A stretch of DNA of 64,000 nucleotides from Orychophragmus violaceus (Eukaryota; Streptophyta; Magnoliopsida; Brassicales; Brassicaceae). Below, piece by piece: positions 11,615 to 21,590 of this stretch (position 1 is its first letter; every line of letters begins with the position of its first letter). The stretch lies in the NCBI GenBank assembly GCA_030180135.1, contig CM058233.1, forward strand, positions 28,987,615 through 29,051,614, read 5' to 3'. The notes beneath the pieces were generated by a model, which made no database searches, was not told the origin of the DNA, and saw nothing but the letters and a program-made list of their open reading frames with translations. The translations under genes and the position numbers were made by a program.

Positions 11615-12200
11615 CTAAACCATGGAAATTGTGGAATCGCGACATAAAAGAAAATTTTCCACCACCATGGCCTTCGTCATCATAACACAAAAGGTTACAA
11701 CGCTACTGCAATTATCACAAAACGACATCTCACAACTCGGCATCACGCTCTTGAAAGTCGGATCAACCCAGAAATGAAGGAGAACTCCCATTACCTTAAT
11801 CCAAAATGTGATCGTCGAGGGGTAGTTCATGTCAATTATTGGCTCCCACCTCACCAAGGCAACCATCCAGTATCAAAATGGAAGGGTTCCATTTGAAGAA
11901 CCTCCAGAATATATTCTTCTTTATCAAAGTCCAGTTGAAAGAGCCCCTCCCAAGGTCAACACCAGCAATGTGGTCCTCCATCTTCCATATCTTTGACATC
12001 ATGTGAATAAGGGCATTGACATCTTGTTGCCTTGGATTCATGCACCGTCAAATCAACGTCCTCGCATAGCCATGAATCAAAACTTTGTTGTCGAAAGGAG
12101 GTACCGTGATCTTAAGCTTCTACGAGGTGATAGCAATCTTCTTTCTGGAACCATTCTCCATGAGGAAACTGCTTTGAGGCATGCTTATCTCCTTGTATAA
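11615..12200 (-). pseudogene. LINE ORF1-like DUF4283 pseudogene
   Basis: On the minus strand the reading goes PPFDNKVLIHGYARTLI, a stop, RCMNPRQQDVNALIHMM, SKIWKMEDHIAGVDLGRGSF, then after a frame change RWEPIIDMNYPSTITFWIKV and LHFWVDPTFKSV. This is the N-terminal DUF4283 domain usual in ORF1 of plant Ta11-type LINEs and related zinc-knuckle proteins, which bind element RNA. It is in the opposite orientation to the LINE at 16090-20250, so it is a separate insertion. No zinc knuckle or ORF2 follows. Confidence 0.65.
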
Positions 12201-12642
12201 CACTTTCTTGTTTGCTTTAATACTGTTTTGAATGTGTGGATTGACACTTACGAACCACCTCTTATATAGCATTCAAAAGCGTAGTAATGGCCAATATCGT
12301 TTGTGAATCAGTGATGATTCACCAAGTGATACTCGATATCTTGATTTCATTGAGAAAAAGAAACCATATCCTAGTATCAAGCTATGATAACCTGTAGTAG
12401 TACCAGACGTCATTAAATGCAATCAAATAGAGTGCATTTTGGAAGAAATGAATCATCTATACCAAGTTTTGTCCTTGAAAAAATAATGAGCGAATCCCCA
12501 ATTCCATAACCATAGAGATACGAAATCGAAACATAATTCTGCAAAATCCCATTTCGTATCAACATCCACCATTTGGAATTTGGATTGGGATGTAATTACC
12601 TTAAACTGCAAAAAGTATTTGGCCCAAAGATATACAACCAAA
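12201..12642. other. Unassigned sequence left of the SBDS-carrying element
   Basis: A/T-rich sequence with only short, unsupported frames. It continues at 14814 once the inserted element and one copy of CCAAA are removed. I recognise nothing in it. Confidence 0.5.
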
Positions 12643-12934
12643 TGATAACGCAAAACTCGTTATCTTCACCAATACACCGAATCAATGTTCAATCTAAACA
12701 CCAATTCGGAACTACCTTGCAGAGAATCGAAGATGAACAAGATTCCCAAGCTCAGATAGCTGAATTTCTCAAGAACAAGAAGAGAGACTAAGAACAGAAT
12801 TGTATTTCATTTACTTTTTTGGTTAAAATGTTCAGAATGTACAATGCGAGTATTTAATACGACAATTTCTGCTATTCCATACTTGTATCTTGAGCCTACA
12901 CGTGTCAAGATCCTATAATCCTTTTCCTATATCA
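12643..12934 (-). repeat. 3' LTR of the SBDS-carrying element
   Basis: 292 bp. Matches 14522-14813 apart from about 6 substitutions. Preceded on the plus strand by CCAAA. Confidence 0.93.
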
Positions 12935-13002
12935 AATCTCTCCTCTTTGACAGACCTTGACCTCAAGGTCTAAACTCAAGAAATGGCTGTAACAAGGAGT
13001 AG

Positions 13003-14487
13003 TCAAATGCAGAAATGTCTTCTACCGTGAAAACCCCCACCAGGATCCAATACTTTGGTAGCGTGAGGTGAATTACATGAACGTGTCAGATCAATACAGC
13101 TTTCAACCGAGAAGTGATGTACTTGTGCAAAGAGTTCATCATGTACACTAAATTCCACTCCAATTCTCGGTACATTGTTACTGAACTCGTCCATCAACAA
13201 CACTTGCCTCATCCAAGGGTTACCCATCAAACAAATATCTGGATCAATCCTAAAAGATGTCTTTCCATTAGTATCACCTGCAGCTTGAACTGATACAATG
13301 AGTATCTCTAACCTGTCCTCCATAAATCCTGGTCCCATCTCGTAGACAGTGGACATCTGGGTTCCAGATTCGTCTTTGGAGACAACACAAGCGTCCCACT
13401 CTTGTAGTTTCTTCCGAAGAGAGGCGAAGTTTTGAACAGGAACAGTGAGACACACTCTCATTGGAGAACATTGTACAGGGAAGTGCTTCTGCAGCTCAAT
13501 GATGACAGCAAGAGCCTGCTTCTGGGAATTGCTATGAGGATCAACAACAAAATGGATTTCATGCATTAGACGCTTTACCATGCTAATGGTATAAGGTCGT
13601 TGGGTTTCAGTGTTGATGGTTTTCTGCATTATAACCGTAGCAATATCCTGAAACTGGCTTGAAAATTTTGATTCTCTCTCTTTTCCAGCAACTTGAAGCT
13701 CACCCTTGTCCAAAATCTCCAAGCATATCTTGGTATGATCATCTGATCCAAAGGCCTTTAGCAAGTCTTTTGATTTGGCAAGAACTCCGTTAGACACATT
13801 TGAATACACAATATGCGACTGCAACACCTCATTTATGTCCTTCTCCACTCCCAAACCATAAATGTTCAAGGCATTTTCAATCTGTAAACTCATTCCAGGA
13901 TCATGTATTGATAACTCCAGTCGTCTCCTCACACGATCCTTAACACAATTAGTACCTCCTGGATCAAACAGCTGTGTGTCGCTAATACCATCAACCAACA
14001 CTAGTCCTATATCATCATCCACCATTCTAGAAGGCCTATCGTTGAATCGAGCTCGGGGAACTAAAGGAGAGATGCAAGACTTACCGACTATTGGAGGTTT
14101 TGTAAATCCAATTGATACGTTCGGCGATTCCGATATCACGTTCGGCGAGTCCGATATCGGTGATTCAAGCTTAGGTTGCGGTGAATCTTTCTTGACCTCC
14201 GTCTTCTTTATATCCTGAATCAGCGCATCACAAGTCCCGTGGAGTGTAGCTTTAAACTCGCAAAGCTCATCTCTCAACTCTTCAAGACCTGACTTGAAGG
14301 TGGAGTGAAACCTCTCCAGAGCATCTGTGAGCAACCTAATTGGATCTGGTGGAGCAACAATCATTGCCGGAGTTGTTGACGGGCCGTCGTTGTGAAGATC
14401 CGTCGGGGATTCCCTGTTCTCTGATGATAATCGGAGTCGTATCCCCTCCAGGAGAGTCGCGATCTGCGTATCGTTGTTCGTCGGCAT
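13003..14487 (-). CDS. Retrotransposon ORF fused to a captured SBDS/SDO1 segment
   Basis: 494 codons, uninterrupted, from the ATG at 14487 (the frame extends back into the primer site without an ATG). Residues 1-213 are element-specific: a polar N-terminus, a helical charged stretch (about 50-95), and a Ser/Pro-rich linker. Residues about 214-404 (nt 13276-13848) read as SBDS, the ribosome-maturation factor that with EFL1 releases eIF6 from 60S subunits. Seen are VEKDINEVLQSH, FGSDDHTKICLEIL, KGELQVAGKERESKFSSQF, RPYTISMVKRLMHEIHF and VDPHSNSQKQAL. It starts inside the N-terminal FYSH domain, so roughly the first 40 SBDS residues are missing. It passes through the central helical domain into the C-terminal domain. 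The last 90 residues are unassigned. DPGG occurs on both sides of the insert. The continuous frame suggests capture from spliced mRNA. Confidence 0.9.
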   Translation of the reverse strand: MPTNNDTQIATLLEGIRLRLSSENRESPTDLHNDGPSTTPAMIVAPPDPIRLLTDALERFHSTFKSGLEELRDELCEFKATLHGTCDALIQDIKKTEVKKDSPQPKLESPISDSPNVISESPNVSIGFTKPPIVGKSCISPLVPRARFNDRPSRMVDDDIGLVLVDGISDTQLFDPGGTNCVKDRVRRRLELSIHDPGMSLQIENALNIYGLGVEKDINEVLQSHIVYSNVSNGVLAKSKDLLKAFGSDDHTKICLEILDKGELQVAGKERESKFSSQFQDIATVIMQKTINTETQRPYTISMVKRLMHEIHFVVDPHSNSQKQALAVIIELQKHFPVQCSPMRVCLTVPVQNFASLRKKLQEWDACVVSKDESGTQMSTVYEMGPGFMEDRLEILIVSVQAAGDTNGKTSFRIDPDICLMGNPWMRQVLLMDEFSNNVPRIGVEFSVHDELFAQVHHFSVESCIDLTRSCNSPHATKVLDPGGGFHGRRHFCI

Positions 14488-14508
14488 CGTGTTTCCAAGA
14501 ACCGTTTG

Positions 14509-14520
14509 GCTCTGATACCT
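14509..14520 (-). other. Primer-binding site of the SBDS-carrying element
   Basis: GGTATCAGAGCC on the minus strand, next to the 5' LTR end. It matches the initiator tRNA-Met type used by Copia-like and TRIM/LARD elements. Confidence 0.8.
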
Positions 14521-14521
14521 T

Positions 14522-14813
14522 TGATAACGCAAAACTCGTTATCTTCACCAACACACCGAATCAATGTTCAATCTAAACACCAATTCGAAACTAACTTGCA
14601 GAGAATCGAAGATGAACAAGATTCCCAAGCTCAGATAGCTGAATTTCTCAAGAACAAGAAGAGAGACTAAGAACAGAATTGTATTTCATTTACTTTTTTG
14701 GTTAAAATGTTCAGAATGTACAATGCGAGTATTTAATACGACAATTTCTGCTATTCCATACATGTATCTTGACCCTACACGTGTCTAGATCCTATAATCC
14801 TTTTCCTATATCA
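14522..14813 (-). repeat. 5' LTR of the SBDS-carrying element
   Basis: 292 bp, followed on the plus strand by CCAAA. It ends in CA in plus view and begins TG. Confidence 0.93.
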
Positions 14814-15570
14814 CCAAATAATTCCCATAGTTACGTTTCGACATCCGATCTGTCGTCACTTGAATCAGAATCCTATTAATCTCCTTCGAAACCTCCACAT
14901 GGAAGCATATCATGATACAATCTTTGTTTCCCCAAACTTACCGATTCTGAAATTTTGAATTTCAAAAATCTCCACCACATCCAATTATAGTTGTATAGTT
15001 AACCGAATTTCCAGCCAAAAACATCTCCATCCGTTGACCAAAAAAAAAAAACATCTCCATCCAAACAATCCGATCGAATAAAACGCAAAGGGTGATATCT
15101 AGATCAGTCTGGCCAATTTTGTTGTCGCTCTCTTAGGTTTTCTTATTCGCCCAAATCACTATGTTTTTTTTTATCTTTAAATAGACAAAATCGAGATCTT
15201 GAGCCTTATACATGCTCAGTTTGTTTTTCAATTGTAAACACCTTTTAACCATTTTATAATTAAAAAATCAAAACTATTCTCTATCCATTGTGTGTGATTC
15301 ACATTTTCCATAGAATATTTGGTTCATATTGGTTGTGACATTCAAGTAAGTAGTGTGTCCTATCACAGGCTGAGAGAGTCAACTAATTCACACCGGTTGA
15401 GAGAGTCAATCAGCATCACCACCACTGCTACCTTGATCCATCCTTCCATCATTTAAGCTTTTGTCCGGGGCAGTATAATTTGGTATTAGAACCCAGAGGA
15501 TCATAACAGGTGTATTTTATCCTTTAATTTTTGTTTATATTCAGTACTTTTCATCTATTTCAAATCGTTC
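14814..15570. other. Unassigned AT-rich sequence
   Basis: No supportable gene. Positions 15160-15205 (TATCTTTAAATAGAC..GAGATCTT) resemble the Tat-like LTR end near 10285-10318, which may mark an old LTR scrap. A TTTGGTATTAGAACCC stretch near 15478-15494 recalls a decayed tRNA-Met primer site, but nothing around it confirms an element. Confidence 0.35.
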
Positions 15571-15965
15571 CACTATAAGAAATTTGCTCCATAATCACGA
15601 ACCAGCCACAAACTATTCATATTCGTAGCTACGATTTTTTAGCCACGAATTCAAAAATACAAATTTTGTGGCTATTTTGTAGCTATTTGTGGCTAAATAG
15701 CCACGAAAAATGGATTGTAGCTAAGTGTGGCAAAATAACCACGTATAGCTACAAAAACATTCGTGGAACCAAATAGCTATGAATAGCTACGACAAACAAC
15801 GTGAAAAATAGCCACAATATACTTATGTGCCTATCCGTAGCTATCTTAGAGAATATATAAATATATATATAATATAGCTATGACTTTATTCGTAGCGATT
15901 CACAGTTTTATAAAATAGCCACAAATAAATTTGTGCCTTTAAAACATTAAACCCCAAATAAACCC
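15571..15965 (+). mobile_element. CACTA (En/Spm) transposon end with subterminal repeats
   Basis: It opens with CACTATAAGAAATTTG, the terminal motif of plant CACTA transposons. For some 350 bp it then carries many short direct and inverted copies of AGCCACGAA, GTGGCTA and ATAGCTACGA, the usual subterminal transposase-binding repeats. I find no matching right end ending in TAGTG and no transposase, so this is a truncated or non-autonomous relic. Confidence 0.75.
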
Positions 15966-16089
15966 TAAAACCTTAAAGTATAAACAAACCTAATAACTAA
16001 AACTCCAATTACTATAATATAATTAAAATTAAGATTCAACACTAATAAAAAGTTTTATTTTCAAAATCTACTATTTTCAAAAATGAACT

Positions 16090-17491
16090 TAAAACCTTAA
16101 ATGTAACCCTTCAAACTCTATACCGGAAAAAGAGTTAGAAGAGGGGGAGTTCGTCTCCAAGGACAACAATGCGGAAGAGACTAAAACTAAAAGTACTAAG
16201 CTATCTAAAAAAACTGTTAGATCAGCCAAGAAGAAGTCGGCCAGGGCAAGAGACCTGTTTTTTGCTAACCTACACATGCCACCCAAAAAGGTTTCCTCAC
16301 GGAAACTATGACGTCGTTCTTTGCTTAGAAACTGTGTGGATTCAATAAAACACGCAGACATGGGGTGCTTTGACGTTTGGTTTTGGATTCGAAGCCATTA
16401 TTCGTCTGCTTACTTGAAACTAGAGTGCAAGAAGTCTCACACACGGAAGTCTTAAACTCTGCTTAACCTGGTTGGAATTTTATTACTAACTATGAATACA
16501 GTCGCCTTGGGAGGATTTGGTTCTGCTGGTCGGAGGTGGTGGAAGTTTCTCTGCTTCATAAAACTGATCAGATTATTTCATGTGCAATTAAAATCTTGGC
16601 TACTGGAGTGGTCTTCATTTGCTCGGCCATCTATGCATCTAACTTGGAAGTTGAAAGGAGGCAGTTATGGTCGGACATTCGTGGAACTAGGAATGCTTAT
16701 GCTTATCTATCTCTCCCATGGATTCTTCTTGGAGATTATAATGAAATTCTAGCTTCTCCTGAGCATTCAAAGAAGTCATGCCTACCTCCCTAATCAAGTA
16801 GGTATGAAGAAGTTTCAATCTCTAGTCACGGATTGTCAACTTTTGGATCTGCTGACGCTGGGCTCTATCCTCACCCGGTGGAACAAAAGAGCCTTGGACC
16901 CGGTTGGTAAGAAATTGGACCGAGCTTTGATCAACTTGGAATGGTAACAGGCTTTCCCACACTCTTATGCCTCCTTGGAACCGGTGGTATTTCAGACCAT
17001 TCAAGATGTTTGATCCGACTCACACAAGAAGCTTCGGTTGTTCGGAAACCCTTTAACTTTTTCTAATTTTGGGTTGATCACCCGGATTTTATCAGCACAG
17101 TCCGACGTATTTGGGATACGCATACCCCACTATATCACTCAAGGAATGCTCTGTCTCGGTTTCACATGTGCTTAAAGAAACTCAAGAGTGAGCTTAGAGC
17201 TTTAAACCGGAACCGTTATGATGATCTCCCAGCCCGTACTAAAGAAGCTTTTGAAGAGCTGTGTAATCTGCAAAACCAGGCTCTCAATGACCCAAATCAA
17301 TCCAACACCGAGGCTGTTGCCACTGCTGAACGTCGCTGGAATCATCTAGCATCCATAGAAGAGAAGTTTTCCAGACAAAAATCATGTGTCAGATGGTTAA
17401 ATGGGGGAGATCAGAACACAAAATTTTATTACAATGTTGTTGCTGGTAGAAGAGCTCATAATTCCATCAAACAGCTTACCTCTTCGATGGG
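16090..17491 (+). pseudogene. LINE (Ta11 type) ORF2, endonuclease half
   Basis: From about 16115 a Lys/Glu-rich frame (TKLSKKTVRSAKKKSARARD) is followed by apurinic-endonuclease-like sequence: VQEVSHTEVLNSA, GWNFITNYEYSRLGRIWFCW (16470-16530), IYASNLEVERRQLW and LPWILLGDYNEILASPEHSK (16715-16775). Next come LDRALIN and the linker region WLNGGDQNTKFYYNVVAGRR (about 17396-17455), typical of plant LINEs just before RT. Several frame changes and stops break it. The endonuclease would nick target DNA for target-primed reverse transcription. The frame breaks at 17491, where a solo gypsy LTR inserted, and resumes at 18695. Confidence 0.85.
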
Positions 17492-18694
17492 TGATATATC
17501 ATGGTTTTTACCGGTTTTAGACCATGATATAAGTATGTTTTAAAGTCTTTTAGTGTTTCTTTAGAGTCTTTTACAGGTGTTATTAGGTACTAGCACGTTT
17601 GGAGCGGAATTGGAGTTATTGGAGCTTTTTGGAGCATTTTGGTGCTTTGATCCGAGAGATAGAACTCACTGTCCGAAACAGAGTAATGCATCGAACGACA
17701 CACTATGTGCATCGATCGACACACGAGCGAGATGGGCCAAACTCGGCGGTTTATGAAGAATGAAGAAATTGCAGTTGTGCCCAGAAGTTCTTGATAATTA
17801 CAAAGAAGCCCCAAGACGTGATTAACTTATATAATTAGGTTTTTACATCAGTTTTTAGAGACGCTTTCATACTTAGAGCATAGAGTTTTTAGAGCTTGGG
17901 GCTGATCTAATCATGTACTACTTTCTGCTTATTTTGGAGAAGATTTCGAACCCCTTTACTTTTATATTCTCTTTTATGCAATCTATTATTTCATTGATTA
18001 TGTTTTCATATTCTATGTCTGAGTAGATTCATAGTTAGGTTTAGGGATTCTCATTAAGGATTTTATGACTTGCTAGATATAATTAATTCAGTTAAGGATT
18101 CATATAAATAAATGTTCTTCAAGCTAAATGTGTTTAATGCTAGTTCTAACTTGATCACTTAGAATCTAGATCTTAGGTTGCTAGATTGACACGAAAGTGT
18201 GGTTTAGAATATGAACTATTTAGGTTGAGCAATTGAATTACTTGCAAAGAAATTTGCTTTAATTGAATTGTGAACATATCGAACTTGATTGTTAAAGCTG
18301 GTTTAATCTGTTAGGAATTACAAAGACATTTGGATTTATGTAATTAGGCTTAGAGAATTCTCACAACGAAAGTTGGTTAATTCTATATCTGTGTTTTGAG
18401 TTCTAGAACTGTACTTAATTTGATCCTGACTGAATGATTTATCTGCTTGTCTGATTTCCTGAGAACTCCCTAGACTTAGCGCTTTTAGTTAATTGCTTTC
18501 AAATCAATCCTGCTATCGATTTACTTTCTTGTTTTTCTTTTAGTTTTCTAATCACATTTGCTTTCTCCTAGTTTAATCTTTTATGTTCTAAATCTATCGT
18601 TGCCCTGAGTCCTTGTGGATTCGATACCCTAAGTAATACATTGATATTACTGTGCACTTGCAGTTAGTATGGGGATTAAAAATTACACCTATCA
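17492..18694 (+). repeat. Solo Athila-like LTR (family A) inside the LINE
   Basis: 1203 bp, TGATATATCATGG to CACCTATCA, flanked by the exact duplication ATGGG (17487-17491 and 18695-18699). No interior sequence remains, so it is a solo LTR left by LTR-LTR recombination. It has a 10-bp inverted repeat at its start (17495-17504 with 17522-17531) and a bipartite TCGATCGA unit at 17688-17722, about 196 bp in. Removing it and one ATGGG restores the LINE frame. Confidence 0.93.
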
Positions 18695-20250
18695 ATGGGG
18701 GGAACTCTAACTTCTCTGTCGGATATCAAGCAGGAGGCGGTCAATCATTTCCAGAGATTTTTACAATCTCAGTCTCAAGAGGGAACTGACTGGTCGGTGG
18801 AACAACTCCAAAACCTGGTCACTTTTCGTTGCTCCTCTCTTCAAGTTGCATCCTTGGCTGCATCTGTAGATGATGCGGAAATCACTACAGCTTTAAACGC
18901 ATTACCTAATGGCAAGGTTCCCTGTCCTGATGGATTTACGAAGGAATTTTATATTGGTGCATGAACGGTAATCGTCCCGGACTTCATAACATCAGTGCAG
19001 TCCTTCCTCATCTATGGGTTTATACCAAAAGGGGTAAATGCAACAATCCTTTCCCTAATTTCTAAGGTCACCCCTCCCAGTTCTATGAAGGATTTTAGGC
19101 CCATTGCATGTTGCAATATCCTATATAAGGTTATTTCAAAGATTTTGGCCAGGCGATTAAAGGCAATCCTTTCGGAAGCTATTGAGCCAAATCAGAGCAC
19201 ATTTATCAAAGGGCGACTGATCCTAGAAAATGTGTTACTGGCTGCGGAGTTGGTCAACGGTTACCATAAAGCTTCTCATACCTCAAGTTGTACGATCAAA
19301 TTTCACATTGCCAAAGCATTTGACACGGTTAAATGGTCGTTTATCGTGAATGTGCTTCAGGCTATGGGTCTACCGGATATGTTTATAAACTGGATTCATC
19401 TCTGTATTTCCACGGCGAGCTTCTCAGTGGCTGTAAATGGTGACCTGGAGGGATTTTTCACAAGTGCAAGAGGTATTCGTCAGGGTTGTTCCTTATCCCC
19501 ATATCTATATGTCATCTTGAACAATATTCTGTCCAAGTTGCTGAATAGAGGAGCGGAATCAGGCTGGTTTGGTTACCATCCGCAGTGTAAAGAGGTACAT
19601 CTCACGCATCTGAGCATTGCGGATGATATTTTGGTATTTACAGATGGTTCACCTCACTCAATAAAAGGCGTTTTGAAAGTGTTCGAGGAGTTTGCTCTAA
19701 TGTCGGGACTGCATATTAATGCATCCAAGTAATCAATCTTCACGGCTGGTGACCCTTCTCAGCTCCACCAGGTTGCTACCGAGGCTGGTCTTCAAGTAGG
19801 AACACTTCCATTCCGATACCTTGGTCTCCCTCTAACGACCAAGCGACTCACAAAGCACGACTATGAGCCATTGATCGACAAAGTTAGGAACATGTTTCTC
19901 TCTTGGACCAATAGATCCCTCTCATATGCTGGAAGTTTGCAATTGATTAAAACCGTCATTGGGAGTACAGTTAACTTTTGGAGTTCTGTATTTATTCTTC
20001 CTAAGAGCTGTTATGATACCGTTGAGCAAATGTGCAGCGCCTTCTTATGGTCTGGCTCTCCCCTTGATACGCACAAGGCTAAAATCTCTTGGGACGAAGT
20101 CTACCTTCCCACACCAAAAGGAGGATTGGGGGTGAGACGACTGAGGGATTCTGCTCAGGTGTACGCTCTGAATCTGATTTGGAGACTGATCACTCTTGCT
20201 GATTCACTTTGGGTGACTTGGATCAATAGATACCTTTTGAATAAACAGTA
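18695..20250 (+). pseudogene. LINE (Ta11 type) ORF2, reverse transcriptase half
   Basis: The frame continues the LINE from 17491. Non-LTR RT motifs are clear: LPNGKVPCPDGFTKEFY (about 18900-18950), DFRPIACCNILYKVISKILA (19090-19150), FIKGRLILENVLLA (19202-19243), IAKAFDTVKWSFI (19306-19345), RGIRQGCSLSPYLY (19469-19510) and SIADDILVFTDGS (19612-19650, the ADD variant of the YADD catalytic box). Thumb and connector sequence follow: LPFRYLGLPLTTKRLTKHDY and ISWDEVYLPTPKGGLGVR. Stops at 18962 and 19730 interrupt it. The 3' end is cut at about 20250 by gypsy B, so RNase H and the poly-A tail are missing. Confidence 0.9.
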
Positions 20251-21346
20251 TTTCAGGTGTTTATTAGATACAAGCACATTTGGAGCATATTTGGTGATTA
20301 TAGCACTTTCTGGAGCTAATTGGAGTATTTGGCCGAGAGATAGACTTCACTGTCAATATTTCAGAGCTGCAACGATCGACACGCTATTGGCATCGATCGT
20401 TGCATATGCGAGATGGGCCAAACGACGGTTTAATGAAGAATGTTGATTTTGTAGAAAAGCCCAGATATTTACACAGAAGCCCAAAACGTGTTTTAGACTA
20501 TATATTAGGGTTTTTAGCCACTTGTTTAGGCTACGCTTTTCTTAAGTTTTATTTTATTTCAGAGAGCCTTAGGGGCTGATCTTGTTCTCGAAAGAGACTT
20601 GATTTCGAACCCCTGTTGATTATTCTGTTTAATGATATTTGGTTTTCTACTTATGATATTTTCTGTCTCGATGAACATGTCTGAGTAGTTTACATGTTAG
20701 GTTGAAGGATTCTCATTAGGGATTTCATGGAACTATAGTTAAATCAATCTGTAGGGATTCATATCTGCTAGTTCTTTGTTTAGGTTGTTCTTAATGCTTA
20801 ACCTGAAGTAGCTAATCAGAATTATGATGTTGGGCTGATTAATGCAGCAGAAGTTGGTTAATTTAGCTAGAAAGAACCTAGATGAGCAATTAAACTTCTC
20901 GCAAACGAAAGTTTGGTTTAGGTTAATTGTGAACATATCAAACTTGGAATTAATGCTGGTTTAATCTGTTAGTTCTCGCAAACGAAAGTTTGGTTTGCTA
21001 CACTTAGACTTAGAGAATTCTCGCAACGAGAGTTGGTGAATTCTATATCCGTGTTTAAGTTCTATAACAGTTATTGATTAGATCCTGATTGACTGATTGC
21101 TTGTGTTCCTGATTTCCTGAGAACTCCTGAAACCTAACGCTTCGCTTCCTTGCTCACAAACCACTCCTGCTACTGATTTACTTTTCTGCTCTGCTTTTAG
21201 TTTAATCACCTTTGCTTTCTCCTAGTTTAATCTTTTTTGTTCTAAATCTATCGTTGACCAGAGTCCCTGTGGATTCGATACCCTAAGTACTACAACTACA
21301 TCACTGTGCACTTGCAGTTAGAATAGGGTTAAAACTACACCTATCA
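20251..21346 (+). repeat. 5' LTR of gypsy B, left-truncated
   Basis: Starts inside the LTR at TTTCAGGTGTTTATTAG, corresponding to about 24254 of the 3' LTR, and ends CACCTATCA. The paired TCGATCGA unit is at 20369-20403. The first frame from 20251 to 20446 that appears to extend the LINE is LTR sequence. Confidence 0.88.
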
Positions 21347-21352
21347 AGTTTT

Positions 21353-21370
21353 TGGCGCCGTTGCCGGGGA
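21353..21370 (+). other. Primer-binding site of gypsy B
   Basis: TGGCGCCGTTGCCGGGGA, the Athila-type site complementary to tRNA-Asp, 6 nt after the LTR. Confidence 0.9.
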
Positions 21371-21590
21371 TTCTTTTGAGTCCTCGATAGATTTGAACTT
21401 AGGGTTTAGACTAGGATTTTCGTTTTTAATTTTTGCTACTAATTTTTTTTTCTTTTTCTGTTCTTGCGTTTCAGGTACGCCTGTAATCGCACTGCATCGA
21501 TCGACACGGTCCTGTGTGTCGATCGTCACATCATCGCGCTTGCATCGATCGACGCTTCCACTGCATCGATCGACACATATCGTAAGAAAG

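Larger units (their letters stand above)
12643..14813 (-). mobile_element. Small non-autonomous LTR retrotransposon carrying an SBDS-derived gene segment
   Basis: 2171 bp, bounded by two 292-bp direct repeats (12643-12934 and 14522-14813) that begin TGATAACGC and end TATATCA on the plus strand. By eye they differ at 6 positions. Both sides carry the exact 5-bp duplication CCAAA (12638-12642 and 14814-14818). On the minus strand a tRNA-Met primer site (GGTATCAGAGCC, about 14509-14520) follows the 5' LTR, and a purine-rich AAAGAGGAGAGATT (about 12935-12948) precedes the 3' LTR. The interior holds one ORF and no protease, RT or integrase, so movement must depend on enzymes from another element. 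High LTR identity and an intact ORF argue for recent insertion. Confidence 0.93.

Noticed and set aside
15478..15494. Primer-binding site of another LTR element
   Set aside because: TTTGGTATTAGAACCC looks like a tRNA-Met site, but no LTR end precedes it and no gag follows.
16089..16361. Minus-strand 90-codon ORF near the LINE
   Set aside because: It is the shadow of the Lys/Glu-rich plus-strand LINE segment, which continues into endonuclease motifs.
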